Counted from the first letter of the stretch, positions 7,775 through 17,249 are shown. The stretch: 30,820 bases of DNA from an uncultured Stomatobaculum sp. (GCF_937924975.1 NZ_CALEYG010000031.1:1-30820), one strand, 5' to 3'. The notes: generated by a model not told the origin, from the sequence alone. Translations and numbers: made by a program.

Positions 7775-9220
7775 TCAGTAGCCGATGAGCCAGTCATAGA
7801 GCTCCTGGTACTTGAGTGCCGACTGCTGCCAAGAGTAGTCGGCCTGCATCGCGCGATCCACAATGTGGTTCCAGTCGCGCCGTCTCTCGCTGAAAATCAG
7901 CTTCGCATAGCGAATGCAGTCGAGCATCTCGTGCGCATTGTAGTTGGCAAAGCAGAATCCGGTACCGGTATTGGCGAATTCATTGTAAGGCTCCACCGTG
8001 TCCTTCAGACCGCCTGTCTCGCGGACAATCGGAAGCGTCCCGTAGTGGAGCGCTATCATCTGCGAGAGGCCGCAGGGCTCAAAGAGCGACGGCATCAGAT
8101 AGGCGTCGGCTCCCGCGTAAATCGCATGGGCCACATCGTCCGAATAGTAAATTTGTGCCGAGAGCTTGTCGTGGTACTTCCAGTCGTAGTGGCGGAACAA
8201 GTTCTCGTAACGCTCCTCTCCCGTGCCGAGAACCACGAACTGGATGTCCTCCTGACAAAGCTCCTCAATGACACCCTGAATCAGATCGAACCCCTTCTGA
8301 TCCGTCAGTCGGGAAACAATGCCGAGCACAAACTTCTTGTCGTCGACCGGCAGTCCGAGGCGCTCCTGGAGCGCTGCCTTGTTTTTCTTCTTCTCATGGC
8401 GGAAGTTTTTCACATCGTAGCGCGCGGCAATCTTCGGATCCGTCGCCGGGTCGAACTCGCGGTAGTCAATGCCGTTTACAATGCCGCGGAGCGAATTGCG
8501 CCGCGCCCGCATGAGGCCGTCTAAGCCCTCGCCGTAAAACGGCATCTGAATTTCCTCGGCATAGGTCGGGCTCACAGTCGTGATGGCGTCCGCGTAGACA
8601 ATACCGCCCTTCAAAAAGTTGCCGTTTTTATAGGACTCCAGTTTGTCCGGCGTGAAGAAATATTCCGAGAGACCGGTGATCCGCTCAATGGTCTCGACAT
8701 CCCAGATTCCCTGGAATTTCAGATTGTGAATGGTCATCACGGATTTGATGCCCCGGAAAAATTCGCCGCCCGCAAAGCGCTCTTTTAAGTAGACCGGAAT
8801 GAGACCTGTCTGCCAGTCGTGGCAGTGAATCAGATCCGGACGGAAATTGAGAAGCGGGAGGGCCGAAAGCACGGCGCGCGAGAAGAACGCAAACTTCTCG
8901 AGATCGTAGAGCCAGTCGCCGTAGGGGCGCAGCCCGCCGAAATAACTCTCATTGTCGATGAAATAAAAGGTGATGCCGTCTTCTACCAGCTTTAAGACGC
9001 CGACATAGCGGTCTGCGCCGTTAAAGTTCATGTAGAAATGCGTCACATATTCCATCTGATTCCGGTATCTCTCCGGAATGCAGAGATATTTTGGCAGCAC
9101 GACGCGCACATCGAAGTATCTCCGGTCGAAACAGGCCGGCAGGGATCCGGCGACATCGGCGAGTCCTCCGGTCTTAATAAACGGAACCGCTTCCGAAGTA
9201 GCAAACAAGATGTTCTTCAT
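7775..9220 (-). CDS. glgA: Glycogen synthase (ADP-glucose type)
   Basis: Transfers glucose from ADP-glucose to the growing alpha-1,4-glucan chain; cytoplasmic GT5 enzyme. The 481-residue length is normal. The N-terminal KTGGLADV motif (from Lys16) binds the ADP-glucose phosphate. The C-terminal half has the GT-B acceptor/donor region with FEPCGLSQMIALHYGTLP and a following RETGGLKDTV loop. The ATG at 9220 overlaps the recN stop by four bases (ATGA), so translation is probably coupled. No other glycogen gene (glgB, glgC, glgD, glgP) is in the window, so it sits apart from the pathway it serves, behind a DNA-repair gene. Confidence 0.95.
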   Translation of the reverse strand: MKNILFATSEAVPFIKTGGLADVAGSLPACFDRRYFDVRVVLPKYLCIPERYRNQMEYVTHFYMNFNGADRYVGVLKLVEDGITFYFIDNESYFGGLRPYGDWLYDLEKFAFFSRAVLSALPLLNFRPDLIHCHDWQTGLIPVYLKERFAGGEFFRGIKSVMTIHNLKFQGIWDVETIERITGLSEYFFTPDKLESYKNGNFLKGGIVYADAITTVSPTYAEEIQMPFYGEGLDGLMRARRNSLRGIVNGIDYREFDPATDPKIAARYDVKNFRHEKKKNKAALQERLGLPVDDKKFVLGIVSRLTDQKGFDLIQGVIEELCQEDIQFVVLGTGEERYENLFRHYDWKYHDKLSAQIYYSDDVAHAIYAGADAYLMPSLFEPCGLSQMIALHYGTLPIVRETGGLKDTVEPYNEFANTGTGFCFANYNAHEMLDCIRYAKLIFSERRRDWNHIVDRAMQADYSWQQSALKYQELYDWLIGY

Positions 9221-10884
9221 CTCATTTCTTCCTTTCTTTTCTCTGCAAGTTGTTTCATTTCCTCTGCTGTCTTCAGGACACCTTCGGTAATCTCGGCGCC
9301 CCCAATGAGTCGTCCCAATTCTAGGTAGAGCGCCTCTCCCGTGATTTCCCGAATTTCCGTCTCCGTCTTGCTGCCGTCCGTCTCCTTCGCAATCAGGTAG
9401 TGGTGATCCGCCATGGCTGCGAGCTGCGGGAGATGGGTGATGCAGAGTACCTGACGAGTCCGGCTGATTTCCATCAGTTTCTCCGAGACGAGCTGTGCGG
9501 TGCGCCCGCTGATGCCCGCATCGATTTCGTCAAAGATCAGGGTCTCCACCCGATCTTTTGCCGCGAGTACGGTCTGCAGGGCAAGCATCACGCGGGACAG
9601 CTCGCCGCCGCTCGCAATCTGGCGGAGCGGCTTGATTTCCTCGCCCGGATTGGTCCGAATATAGAATTCCGCGCTCTCGCTGCCGCTCTCCGCGAAATCA
9701 GCAAGCTTTGCAAAACGGACTTCAAAGCGTGCGCCCTTGAAATTCAACGCCGCGAGTTCGGTCTCGACCCGCGTCGCAAGGCTTTCCGCCGCCCGATGCC
9801 GGAACTCCCGCAGTGCGGCTGCCGCCGCACAGAGCGTTTGCAGTGCGCTTTCCTTTTGCTGTGTTACGGTCTCGGCACTCCGTAAGAGCGTGGTGATTGC
9901 CGCAGCGCGCGCCTCTTTTTGAGCAAGCAGATGAAGCAGGCCTTCCTCATCGCAGTCGTACTTCGCCTCGAGGTGGCGCAGCAAATCGAGCCGCTCGCCA
10001 AGACGGTTTAAAGTCTCCTCGTCACTCTCGACCTTTCCCTGCTCCCCGCGCACGGCTTCGGCGGCATCCTGAACGAGGGCGTCGAGCTCAGTCAGCTGTC
10101 CCGCAAGCGCTTCGAGCGATGTCGCATAGCGCACCACGGCGCGCACCGCGCGGAGTGCCTCCGAAACCGCATCGGTCTGAAGCGCACGCTCAGCCTCGGC
10201 GAGAGCCTCTTCAATCTGCGCCGCGTGTTTTGCGCTCGCATAGGCTTCGGCGAGTTCTGCCTCCTCGCCCGGATGTATCCCGCTCTCCGAGAGTTCCCGG
10301 ATTTCAAAGGCGAGTAAATCTGCCTCCCGGAGCAGCGCTGCGCGGTCGGCGCTCTCCCGCTCTTGACAAAGCAGCTGCCGGTACGCCCGATAGGCCTCCG
10401 CATAAGCTTCCCGGGCTGCCTGCCCCGCCGGCGGCAGCAGTTCGTCGAGCAGCCGCCCGTGCATCTCGGTCGAGAAAAGAGTCTGCACCTCGTGCTGCCC
10501 GTGAATGTCAATGAGCAGGGCCGCGAGTTCCTTTAACTGCCGCGCCGTGACCGCCTCGCCGTTAATCCGGGATATGCTCCGGGTCTTCTGGATTTTCCGG
10601 CTCACGATGACGGTTCCGTCCTCCTCCAGCACAATCGAGAGAGCCGCGAGGCGCTCTCTCAATTCTTTTCGCTGTACCGAAAAGATAAGTTCCAGATAGG
10701 CGGCCTCCTCGCCGTTCCGTATCATATCCCGCCCCGTCTTCGCGCCGAGCAGGGCGGAAATCGAATCAATCAGTATGGATTTTCCGGCACCTGTCTCACC
10801 GGACAGCACTGTGAAGCCCGCTTCAAACGAGAGGCTCGCCTCCCGAATCAGTGCAAAGTTCTTCACCCGCAATCCCAGCAGCAT
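9217..10884 (-). CDS. recN: DNA repair protein RecN (SMC-like ATPase)
   Basis: An SMC-family ATPase recruited to double-strand breaks, where it helps bring ends and sister DNA together for recombination. The 555 residues are the normal family length. The Walker A motif GETGAGKS is at residues 29-36. A LIDIHGQHE segment typical of RecN follows. The middle is a Glu/Ala-rich coiled coil (about 160-350). Near the C-terminus come the ABC signature ASGGELSRVMLAL and Walker B LIFDEIDAGISG. ATG 10884 has GAGGTG five bases upstream and lies 8 bases after the argR stop. The argR-recN adjacency is standard in Firmicutes. No LexA box is apparent in the short gap. Confidence 0.96.
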   Translation of the reverse strand: MLLGLRVKNFALIREASLSFEAGFTVLSGETGAGKSILIDSISALLGAKTGRDMIRNGEEAAYLELIFSVQRKELRERLAALSIVLEEDGTVIVSRKIQKTRSISRINGEAVTARQLKELAALLIDIHGQHEVQTLFSTEMHGRLLDELLPPAGQAAREAYAEAYRAYRQLLCQERESADRAALLREADLLAFEIRELSESGIHPGEEAELAEAYASAKHAAQIEEALAEAERALQTDAVSEALRAVRAVVRYATSLEALAGQLTELDALVQDAAEAVRGEQGKVESDEETLNRLGERLDLLRHLEAKYDCDEEGLLHLLAQKEARAAAITTLLRSAETVTQQKESALQTLCAAAAALREFRHRAAESLATRVETELAALNFKGARFEVRFAKLADFAESGSESAEFYIRTNPGEEIKPLRQIASGGELSRVMLALQTVLAAKDRVETLIFDEIDAGISGRTAQLVSEKLMEISRTRQVLCITHLPQLAAMADHHYLIAKETDGSKTETEIREITGEALYLELGRLIGGAEITEGVLKTAEEMKQLAEKRKEEMR

Positions 10885-10892
10885 GGTTCACC

Positions 10893-11342
10893 TCAGCCCA
10901 GAAGCATTTTTCTGATCTGCTCCATGAGAAGCAGCGTGTCATCCGTGGAGCGCGTCGCACAGAATACCGTGTCGTCACCGGCCACGCAGCCCACAATTTC
11001 GTGGAGATGCATTGCATCCAGCGAGGCTGCGACCGCCATGGCCATACCGGAGACCGTCTTGACAACCAGGATGTTCTGGGCTCTGTCCATGCCATGGTAG
11101 CTGTCCCGGAGAATCCGGACATACTTCTCAATCTTCGGGTCCTCGTTCTGCATGACCGTGTAGCGCTGCTTGCCGCTGTCCGTTGCGACTTTGGTGAGCC
11201 GCATCTCACGGATGTCGCGGGATACCGTGGCCTGCGTTACGCGAAAGCCGGCCTTTCTGAGCTCTTCGACCAGCTCCTCCTGCGTCTCGATTTCCTTTTT
11301 TCCAATCAGTTCGACAATTTTCGAATGTCTCTCCAGCTTCAT
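10893..11342 (-). CDS. argR: Arginine repressor ArgR/AhrC
   Basis: An arginine-responsive hexameric regulator that represses arginine synthesis genes and often activates catabolism. The 149 residues split into an N-terminal winged helix (residues 1-70; QEELVEELRKAGFRVTQATV then SRDIREM) and a C-terminal oligomerisation and arginine-binding domain (80-149). The latter has the conserved GCVAGDDTVFCATRS stretch, whose acidic pair contacts arginine in known ArgR structures. ATG 11342 has a GAGGGGGG stretch six bases upstream and follows the nadK stop by 12 bases. No arginine-synthesis gene lies in the window, so its targets are elsewhere. Confidence 0.95.
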   Translation of the reverse strand: MKLERHSKIVELIGKKEIETQEELVEELRKAGFRVTQATVSRDIREMRLTKVATDSGKQRYTVMQNEDPKIEKYVRILRDSYHGMDRAQNILVVKTVSGMAMAVAASLDAMHLHEIVGCVAGDDTVFCATRSTDDTLLLMEQIRKMLLG

Positions 11343-11354
11343 CTGTCGCCCCCC

Positions 11355-12191
11355 TCACAACGCCGCCATCTTACTGCGCAGCTGCGCCAAAAAGCTCTCT
11401 CCCCCGATACGGACCACCGGTGTGGTCTGCTGACTCTCCGAAATGCGCACGAGGTCGCCCCCGAGCAGTTCTTCGGTCGCGGCGCCGTCAAAATCGGCGC
11501 TCTGAATGCCCCGCTCCTCTTCCGGAATCCAGACCTCGAGGACATCCTCCGCGCGGAGCACAATACTCGCGCGATACAGCGAGTGCGGACAAATCGGTGT
11601 CAGCACCGTCATACGCGCGGCAGGATCAATGATCGGGCCTCCGGCGCTCAGATTATAGGCCGTCGAACCGGTCGGTGTTGAGATAATAATACCATCTGCC
11701 TTATATTCATTCAAGAAAGCCCCGTTTACATAAATCCGGAAATGCACCGGACCGGCGCTTGTTTTTCGCGAGACGACAATCTCATTCAGCGCGAGCCACT
11801 CGTGGTCGCGCGGGCTCTCATGCCCGTTCCGGATGACCCTGCCGTTCAGCATCATCCGCTCTTCGATGACATAGTCGTCCGCGATGAGTTTCTGCAAGAC
11901 ATCGGGGATTTCTTCGTCGCTGCTCGCAACCGTGAGATAGCCGAGGTGACCGAGGTTGATGCCGACCAGCGGCACGCCGCTCCCGGCGAGTCCCCGCGCT
12001 GCGCGAATCAGAGTCCCGTCGCCGCCGAGTGTCAGCACGCAGTCGTAGTCTTCGCCGCGAATTCCCGCGATATCATGCTCTTCGATGTCGACCAGTTCGG
12101 CGCCGAGCGACAGCAGCTGCTCCCGGATCAACGCGGCCTTCTCCACCGCGTGCTCCTTCCCGCGATTCAGGAAAAGTAAAAACCGTCTCAT
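11355..12191 (-). CDS. nadK: NAD kinase
   Basis: Phosphorylates NAD to NADP with ATP or polyphosphate, supplying reductive metabolism; cytoplasmic. The 278-residue protein has the nucleotide-binding GGDGT motif at residues 56-60. It also has the NAD kinase segment PTGSTAYNLSAGGPIIDP and a C-terminal SFLAQLRSK tail. ATG 12191 has GGGAGG seven bases upstream and overlaps the tlyA stop by four bases, so coupling is likely. Placement between tlyA and argR is the usual Firmicutes arrangement. Confidence 0.95.
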   Translation of the reverse strand: MRRFLLFLNRGKEHAVEKAALIREQLLSLGAELVDIEEHDIAGIRGEDYDCVLTLGGDGTLIRAARGLAGSGVPLVGINLGHLGYLTVASSDEEIPDVLQKLIADDYVIEERMMLNGRVIRNGHESPRDHEWLALNEIVVSRKTSAGPVHFRIYVNGAFLNEYKADGIIISTPTGSTAYNLSAGGPIIDPAARMTVLTPICPHSLYRASIVLRAEDVLEVWIPEEERGIQSADFDGAATEELLGGDLVRISESQQTTPVVRIGGESFLAQLRSKMAAL

Positions 12192-13009
12192 ACTTTTCCT
12201 CCCGCCAGCATCTCATGCGCCGCGCGAACCACAGCGCGCGCGGTCTCCGGCGTCACTGCGGGAGAACTCTCGCTTTCCTCCGCGGTGCGAAGCCAGATCA
12301 GGTACTCGATATTGCCTTCCGGCCCGCGTATCGGCGAAAAGCTCAGGCCCTGCGGCACAAAGCCCGAGGCCGCCGCATAGCCGAGCACTTTCTCAATGAC
12401 CTCAACATGGATTTTCGGCTCCCGCACCACACCGTGCTTGCCGACCTGCTCTCTCCCCGCCTCAAACTGAGGTTTGATGAGCGCGACCACTTCGCCCTCT
12501 GCGGAGAGCAGCGCCCGCACCGCCGGCAAAACCTTCTCGAGCGAGATAAACGAGACATCAATCGAGGAAAAGGCGATTTCCTCCGGCACTTCCTGCCGGG
12601 TCGCATAGCGGATGTTGGTCTTTTCGAGACACACGACGCGCGTATCGTTCCGGAGTTTCCAGTCGAGCTGACCGTGCCCCACATCGACCGCGTAGACCTT
12701 AAGCGCCCCGTTTTGCAGCATGCAGTCCGTAAAACCGCCGGTCGAGGCGCCGACATCCATGCAGACTTTACCTGTGAGCGAGAGCGGAAACTCTTTCAGC
12801 GCCTTTTCGAGTTTCAGGCCGCCGCGGCTCACATAGGGCAGGCGATTGCCGCGCACCTCGATGGTCACTTCCGACGGAAAGTTCTGTCCTGCCTTGTCCT
12901 CCCGCTGTCCGTCCACGAATACCACGCCGGCCATGATGAGCGCCTTTGCCTTTTCACGGCTCTCCGCGAGGCCGCGCGCCGTCATCATAACGTCCAGTCT
13001 CTCTTTCAT
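12188..13009 (-). CDS. tlyA: TlyA family rRNA 2'-O-methyltransferase
   Basis: Predicted S-adenosylmethionine-dependent cytidine 2'-O-methyltransferase of 16S/23S rRNA, historically called hemolysin A. The 273-residue protein has an N-terminal S4 RNA-binding domain (residues 1-62, RLDVMMTARGLAESREKAKA) and an FtsJ-like Rossmann methyltransferase. The SAM loop DVGASTGGFTD is at residues 85-95, followed by VYAVDVGHGQLDWKL and a DVSFISLEKVLP strand. The frame begins at a GTG at 13024, but ATG 13009 has GGAGAGG six bases upstream and matches the usual start. It lies 15 bases after dxs. A haemolytic role is not supported by sequence. Confidence 0.92.
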   Translation of the reverse strand: MKERLDVMMTARGLAESREKAKALIMAGVVFVDGQREDKAGQNFPSEVTIEVRGNRLPYVSRGGLKLEKALKEFPLSLTGKVCMDVGASTGGFTDCMLQNGALKVYAVDVGHGQLDWKLRNDTRVVCLEKTNIRYATRQEVPEEIAFSSIDVSFISLEKVLPAVRALLSAEGEVVALIKPQFEAGREQVGKHGVVREPKIHVEVIEKVLGYAAASGFVPQGLSFSPIRGPEGNIEYLIWLRTAEESESSPAVTPETARAVVRAAHEMLAGGKV

Positions 13010-13024
13010 TCCGTTCCTCTCCAC

Positions 13025-14890
13025 TCACCAGTGATACTTGTCCCGCAGCACGCGGACAATCGAATCTGAATCAATGCCGAGGTGTTGCCGGAGCACCGAC
13101 ACATCGCCGTGCTCCACATAAGCGTCCGGCAACGCAATGTGTGTCACCGAGAGTTCTTTCTCCTGCGACGAAGCCCATTCGGCCACCTCGAGACCGAAGC
13201 CGCCGCGGAGCACATTCTCCTCGAGCGTCACAAAGTTCTGGTGCGTCTCTGCGAGTTCTGCGAGAAGATCCCGGTCAATCGGCTTCGCAAAGCGCATATT
13301 GACAAGCGTACAGGGCTGGCCGAGCGCCTTTAACTTTTCTCTGACATGCTCCGCCGTGCTCACCATGCTGCCGAGCGCGAGCAGAGCTGTCTTTTCCTCG
13401 CGAAAAATAAGCTCTGCCTTGCCGAAGCGTATCGCTTCTCTGTGTTCCGGAAGCCCGCGATAGGCCTGACCGCGCGGATAGCGTATCGCAATCGGACCGC
13501 CGTAGGAAAAGGCAAAGCGGAGTTCTTCTTCCAGCTCCCAACAATTCTTCGGCGCAAGTATGGTCATGTTCGGAATACAGCCGAGATAGGATAGGTCAAA
13601 GACACCTTGATGGGTCTCGCCGTCCGCGCCGACCAGACCCGCACGATCAATCGCAAAGACTACCGGCAGGTTCTGGATACAGACATCGTGAAGCACCTGA
13701 TCAAAGCCGCGCTGCAAAAAGGACGAGTAGACCGCAACGACCGGCTTCATGCCGCCCGCCGCGAGGCCCGCCGCACTCGTCACGGCGTGCTGCTCGGCAA
13801 TGCCCACGTCAAAATAGCGCTGCGGATAACGCCGCCCGAACGCCGCGAGCCCCGTGCCCTCCGGCATCGCCGCCGTGACTGCGACAATGCGGGGATCCTC
13901 CGCGGCGAGCTGAATCAGGGTCTTGGAAAAGACATCGGTGTAGTCCGGATAGTGCTTATTCTTTTTCGGGATGCCGGTCGCAAGCTCAAAGGGTCCGACG
14001 CCGTGAAACAAATCCGGATGCCGCTCCGCCGGGCGGTAGCCCTTGCCCTTTTCGGTGATGACATGCACGAGAACCGCGCGGTTTAAGCGCCGTGCCTCCT
14101 CAAAGACGCGCATCAGTTTTTTAATGTCGTGTCCGTCGACCGGTCCGAGATAGGTCACGCCGAGATTTTCAAAGAGCATCCCCGGCACAAAGAGCTGTTT
14201 GATGCCGTTTTTGGTGGTTCTGAGACTCTCGACCATGCGCTTTCCGACCCCCGGAATCGCCGAGAGCGCTTCCGCGACATTCTCTTTCAGGCGGTTATAG
14301 CCCACCGAAGTCCGGATGGAATTCAGATAGGCGGACATGCCACCCACATTCTCGGAGATGGACATGCGGTTGTCATTCAGCACAATGATGAAATTCGACT
14401 TGAGCTGTCCCGCATTGTTCAGCGCCTCGTAGGCCATGCCGCCGGTCAGCGCGCCGTCACCGATGACCGAAATCACCGCATGATGCTCGCCGCGAAGATC
14501 CCGCGCCGTTGCCATGCCGAGTCCCGCCGAAATCGAGGTGGAAGAATGTCCGGTGTTAAACGCGTCGCACGGGTTTTCGTTCCGCTTCGGAAAACCCGCA
14601 ATGCCGCCGAACTGCCTAAGCCCCGCAAAATCCTTTTTGCGGCCGCTCAGAATCTTATGCGTGTAGGACTGATGTCCGACATCCCAGATGATTTTATCTT
14701 CCGGCGGCGAAAAGCTGAGATACATGGCCATCGTGAGCTCCACGACGCCGAGATTGCTCGCGAGATGTCCGCCCGACTCCGCGCAGTGTGCAATCAGAAA
14801 ACGCCGGATTTCGGACGCGAGCGCCCCCCATTCCGCTGCCGGTATCCGGCGTATGTCCGCCGGTCCGTTGATTTGATCCAATCGACTCAT
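13025..14890 (-). CDS. dxs: 1-deoxy-D-xylulose-5-phosphate synthase
   Basis: Condenses pyruvate and glyceraldehyde-3-phosphate with thiamine diphosphate, the entry step of the MEP isoprenoid pathway. All 621 residues of a standard enzyme are present. The thiamine diphosphate/Mg motif starts GDGALTGG at 144 and ends at NN 158-159. A second-domain DRAGLVGADGETHQG segment and a C-terminal transketolase domain follow. ATG 14890 has GGAGAG five bases upstream and follows the prenyl synthase stop by 14 bases. Directly after ispA, it pairs the start and the chain-elongation step of isoprenoid synthesis in one operon. Confidence 0.97.
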   Translation of the reverse strand: MSRLDQINGPADIRRIPAAEWGALASEIRRFLIAHCAESGGHLASNLGVVELTMAMYLSFSPPEDKIIWDVGHQSYTHKILSGRKKDFAGLRQFGGIAGFPKRNENPCDAFNTGHSSTSISAGLGMATARDLRGEHHAVISVIGDGALTGGMAYEALNNAGQLKSNFIIVLNDNRMSISENVGGMSAYLNSIRTSVGYNRLKENVAEALSAIPGVGKRMVESLRTTKNGIKQLFVPGMLFENLGVTYLGPVDGHDIKKLMRVFEEARRLNRAVLVHVITEKGKGYRPAERHPDLFHGVGPFELATGIPKKNKHYPDYTDVFSKTLIQLAAEDPRIVAVTAAMPEGTGLAAFGRRYPQRYFDVGIAEQHAVTSAAGLAAGGMKPVVAVYSSFLQRGFDQVLHDVCIQNLPVVFAIDRAGLVGADGETHQGVFDLSYLGCIPNMTILAPKNCWELEEELRFAFSYGGPIAIRYPRGQAYRGLPEHREAIRFGKAELIFREEKTALLALGSMVSTAEHVREKLKALGQPCTLVNMRFAKPIDRDLLAELAETHQNFVTLEENVLRGGFGLEVAEWASSQEKELSVTHIALPDAYVEHGDVSVLRQHLGIDSDSIVRVLRDKYHW

Positions 14891-14904
14891 AACTCTCTCC
14901 GTCC

Positions 14905-15801
14905 TCAGAAGCGGCGGTCCGTGAGATAGGCAATGAGCGCCGCGAGGGTTTCTGTCTCGCCCGGGAACTCCCGAAGGCGCTGCTCTGCCGCTTCACTCTG
15001 TTGTCTGACAGCCTCTCTCGCGGCTTCCAGCCCAAAAAGGGAGACATAGGTCGTCTTCTGATTTTTTTCATCCGAATGCAGCGGTTTGCCGAGCTCTGCC
15101 TCGGTCGCGGTCTCGTCGAGAATATCGTCCTGAATCTGGAACGCGAGACCGACTGCCCTGCCGATCTGCTCGGCACATGAAATTTCTGCCTCACTCGCCC
15201 CGCCGAGAGCCGCCCCCATCATAAAGGCGGCCTCGAGAAGGGCGCCGGTTTTCAAGCGGTAGATGAAGTCGAGCGTCGTCGCATCCAGGCGCTCTCCGGT
15301 CTTCTCGACATCCACGGACTGCCCGCCGAGCATGCCGCCGACACCGCTCTTCTCGCCGAGTATCGCGAGCGCCCGTGCCGCCCTCTCCGGATGGCGGGAC
15401 TGTCCCACGGCGCGCCCGGCCACGGTCAGTGCTTCCAACACCAGTCCGTCGCCCGCGAGCGTTCCCATGGCCTCGCCGTAGACATACCAGGTCGTCGGCT
15501 TGCCGCGGCGCAGCGTATCATTGTCCATGCAGGGTAAATCGTCGTGCACCAGCGAAAAACTGTGTATCATCTCAAGCGCCGCGAGGAAGGGCGCCGCCTC
15601 TTCCTTCCAGCCCGTCTCACCGCGCCGCTCCGCAAAACTTTTGCAGGTCTCAAAGAGCAGAATCGGGCGTATGCGCTTGCCGCCGTTCTCGACAGCCTCC
15701 CGCATGGCCCGGATCACGGTGCGCTGCAACCCCTCTTCACAGGGCAGCGCAGCGCGAATCAGCGTCTCGATTTCTGTTTTGTCATAGGGAAGTGTCGGCA
15801 T
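14905..15801 (-). CDS. ispA: Farnesyl/geranyl diphosphate synthase (polyprenyl synthetase)
   Basis: Condenses isopentenyl diphosphate with allylic diphosphates, most likely to farnesyl diphosphate, for undecaprenyl and quinone-type lipids. The first aspartate-rich motif DDLPCMDND is at residues 87-95 and the second, DDILD, at 225-229. The insertion of two residues inside the first motif is typical of bacterial type II FPP synthases. The frame extends upstream to 15837, but ATG 15801 has GGAGG six bases upstream and gives a normal 298-residue protein, so that start is used. It overlaps the end of xseB by 20 bases. Product chain length is inferred from family type, not proven. Confidence 0.93.
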   Translation of the reverse strand: MPTLPYDKTEIETLIRAALPCEEGLQRTVIRAMREAVENGGKRIRPILLFETCKSFAERRGETGWKEEAAPFLAALEMIHSFSLVHDDLPCMDNDTLRRGKPTTWYVYGEAMGTLAGDGLVLEALTVAGRAVGQSRHPERAARALAILGEKSGVGGMLGGQSVDVEKTGERLDATTLDFIYRLKTGALLEAAFMMGAALGGASEAEISCAEQIGRAVGLAFQIQDDILDETATEAELGKPLHSDEKNQKTTYVSLFGLEAAREAVRQQSEAAEQRLREFPGETETLAALIAYLTDRRF

Positions 15802-16033
15802 AGCGATCCTCCAGAACTTCCATCTGCTCTTCGACAAAGGTGAGCCGCTCGTTGATCTCGCCTGCGAGCTTCATACCTTTTTCGTAGAGCGAAAAGGCCT
15901 CCTCGAGGCTGGTATCGCTCGCCTCAAGCTTTTCCAGCAGCGCTTCGAGGCGCTCCATGCTCGCTTCGACCGACAGCTTGCTCTTCTTCTTTGCCGCCAC
16001 CTGCTTCTTCCCCTGCTCAAGCTTTTCGTCCAT
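15782..16033 (-). CDS. xseB: Exodeoxyribonuclease VII small subunit
   Basis: The small helical subunit that binds several copies to XseA and is needed for activity of the single-strand exonuclease ExoVII. The 83 residues have the conserved core SVEASMERLEALLEKLEASD followed by a SLEEAFSLYEKGMKL stretch. The lysine-rich head (EQGKKQVAAKKKSK) is variable in the family. ATG 16033 has GGAGGAG close upstream. It overlaps xseA by 17 bases and ispA by 20, so all three are probably translationally coupled. Confidence 0.95.
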   Translation of the reverse strand: MDEKLEQGKKQVAAKKKSKLSVEASMERLEALLEKLEASDTSLEEAFSLYEKGMKLAGEINERLTFVEEQMEVLEDRYADTSL

Positions 16034-17249
16034 GGTTCTCCTCCTCCTGCTGTTCTCTCCTGATTTCTTCGACTCTGACCTCCGCCGCGCCGTCCAGGAA
16101 GCGAAGGTTTAGCCGCTCTCCTGCCGTGAGGCTTGCGGCGCTCTGCACGGCTGTGCCGTCTTCGTGCGCAGCGTAGGCATAGCCGCCGGTCAGACGATTG
16201 AGCGGAGAAGACGCGCGAAGACGCGCCGCGAGCAGCTGAAACGCCGCCCGCCGCGCCTGTATCTTTTTGTTCAGTCCTGCCTCGAGTCCCTGCCGCAGCG
16301 CGCGGGTGCGCTGCTGTCTCGCACTGAGCAATTCTTCGGGCGCGTTCAGCCGGAGCTGGAAGCCCGCCCCTCTTGCGCGCGCGCGGAGATCGCCCACTTT
16401 CTCCCGAAGCCCCCGAGACAGTTGCTGCCGCAGCCCCGCAATCAGGGCCAGCTGCGCTGCCAGATTCGGGACACCGCGCTCCGCTGCCGCCGAAGGCGTC
16501 GCCGCGCGGAGATCCGCGACAAAGTCGAGAAGGGTCACATCCGACTCGTGCCCGACCGCAGAAATCAGGGGCGTCTCGCAGGCGTAGGCTGCCCGCGCGA
16601 CCCGCTCGTCGTTAAAGCACCAGAGATCTTCGAGAGAGCCGCCGCCGCGTCCCACAATCATGAGATCTACACCGCGCCGGTCGAGGGTCCGAATCCCCCG
16701 CACGATGCTCTCTGCCGCGCCCTCTCCCTGCACCAGCGCCGGATAGAGCACGATTTTGACATAGGGATTCTGTTGGCGGGCAACGGTCTGAATGTCATGA
16801 ATCGCCGCGCCGCTCGGGCTCGTCACGACGCCGAGCGTCAAGACAAAGCGGGGCAGGGGCTTCTTGTGCGCCGCGTCAAAGAGACCTTCCGCTTCGAGCG
16901 CGCGGAGGCGCGCCTGATAGAGCGCATAGAGCTCACCCTGTCCCAGTTTCTCGACGGTTTTCGTGTTCAGCTGGTAGACGCCCGCTTTTTCGTAGACTGT
17001 CACGGCTCCCGTACAGACCACCTGCATGCCGTCCGCAAGGCGCATGTCGAGGCCGAGTGCATTCTGCCGGTAGATGACGCCGCGGAGTTCCGCGCCGCTG
17101 TCCTTCAAGGTAAAGTAAATATGCCCGCTCGCGTGATACTTCACATTGGAGAGCTCGCCCTGCACGCGAAGCCCCGCGAGCAGAAAATCCTCGCGGAACA
17201 GATTGCCCACATAGGCATTGAGCTGCGTCACCGTATAAATCGTTGCCAT
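16017..17249 (-). CDS. xseA: Exodeoxyribonuclease VII large subunit
   Basis: Catalytic subunit of ExoVII, which degrades single-stranded DNA to oligonucleotides from both ends. The 410-residue protein has an N-terminal OB fold (about 1-105, starting IYTVTQLNAYVGNLF). The nuclease domain carries VVTSPSGAAIHDI and VGRGGGSLEDLWCFNDE, and a SAVGHESDVTLLDFVAD segment. An Arg/Ala/Leu-rich coiled-coil region follows, then a C-terminal strand. The ATG at 17249 directly follows the nusB stop (TAAATG), with only weak ribosome-site similarity in the nusB end, so translation likely depends on ribosomes leaving nusB. Confidence 0.95.
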   Translation of the reverse strand: MATIYTVTQLNAYVGNLFREDFLLAGLRVQGELSNVKYHASGHIYFTLKDSGAELRGVIYRQNALGLDMRLADGMQVVCTGAVTVYEKAGVYQLNTKTVEKLGQGELYALYQARLRALEAEGLFDAAHKKPLPRFVLTLGVVTSPSGAAIHDIQTVARQQNPYVKIVLYPALVQGEGAAESIVRGIRTLDRRGVDLMIVGRGGGSLEDLWCFNDERVARAAYACETPLISAVGHESDVTLLDFVADLRAATPSAAAERGVPNLAAQLALIAGLRQQLSRGLREKVGDLRARARGAGFQLRLNAPEELLSARQQRTRALRQGLEAGLNKKIQARRAAFQLLAARLRASSPLNRLTGGYAYAAHEDGTAVQSAASLTAGERLNLRFLDGAAEVRVEEIRREQQEEENHGRKA

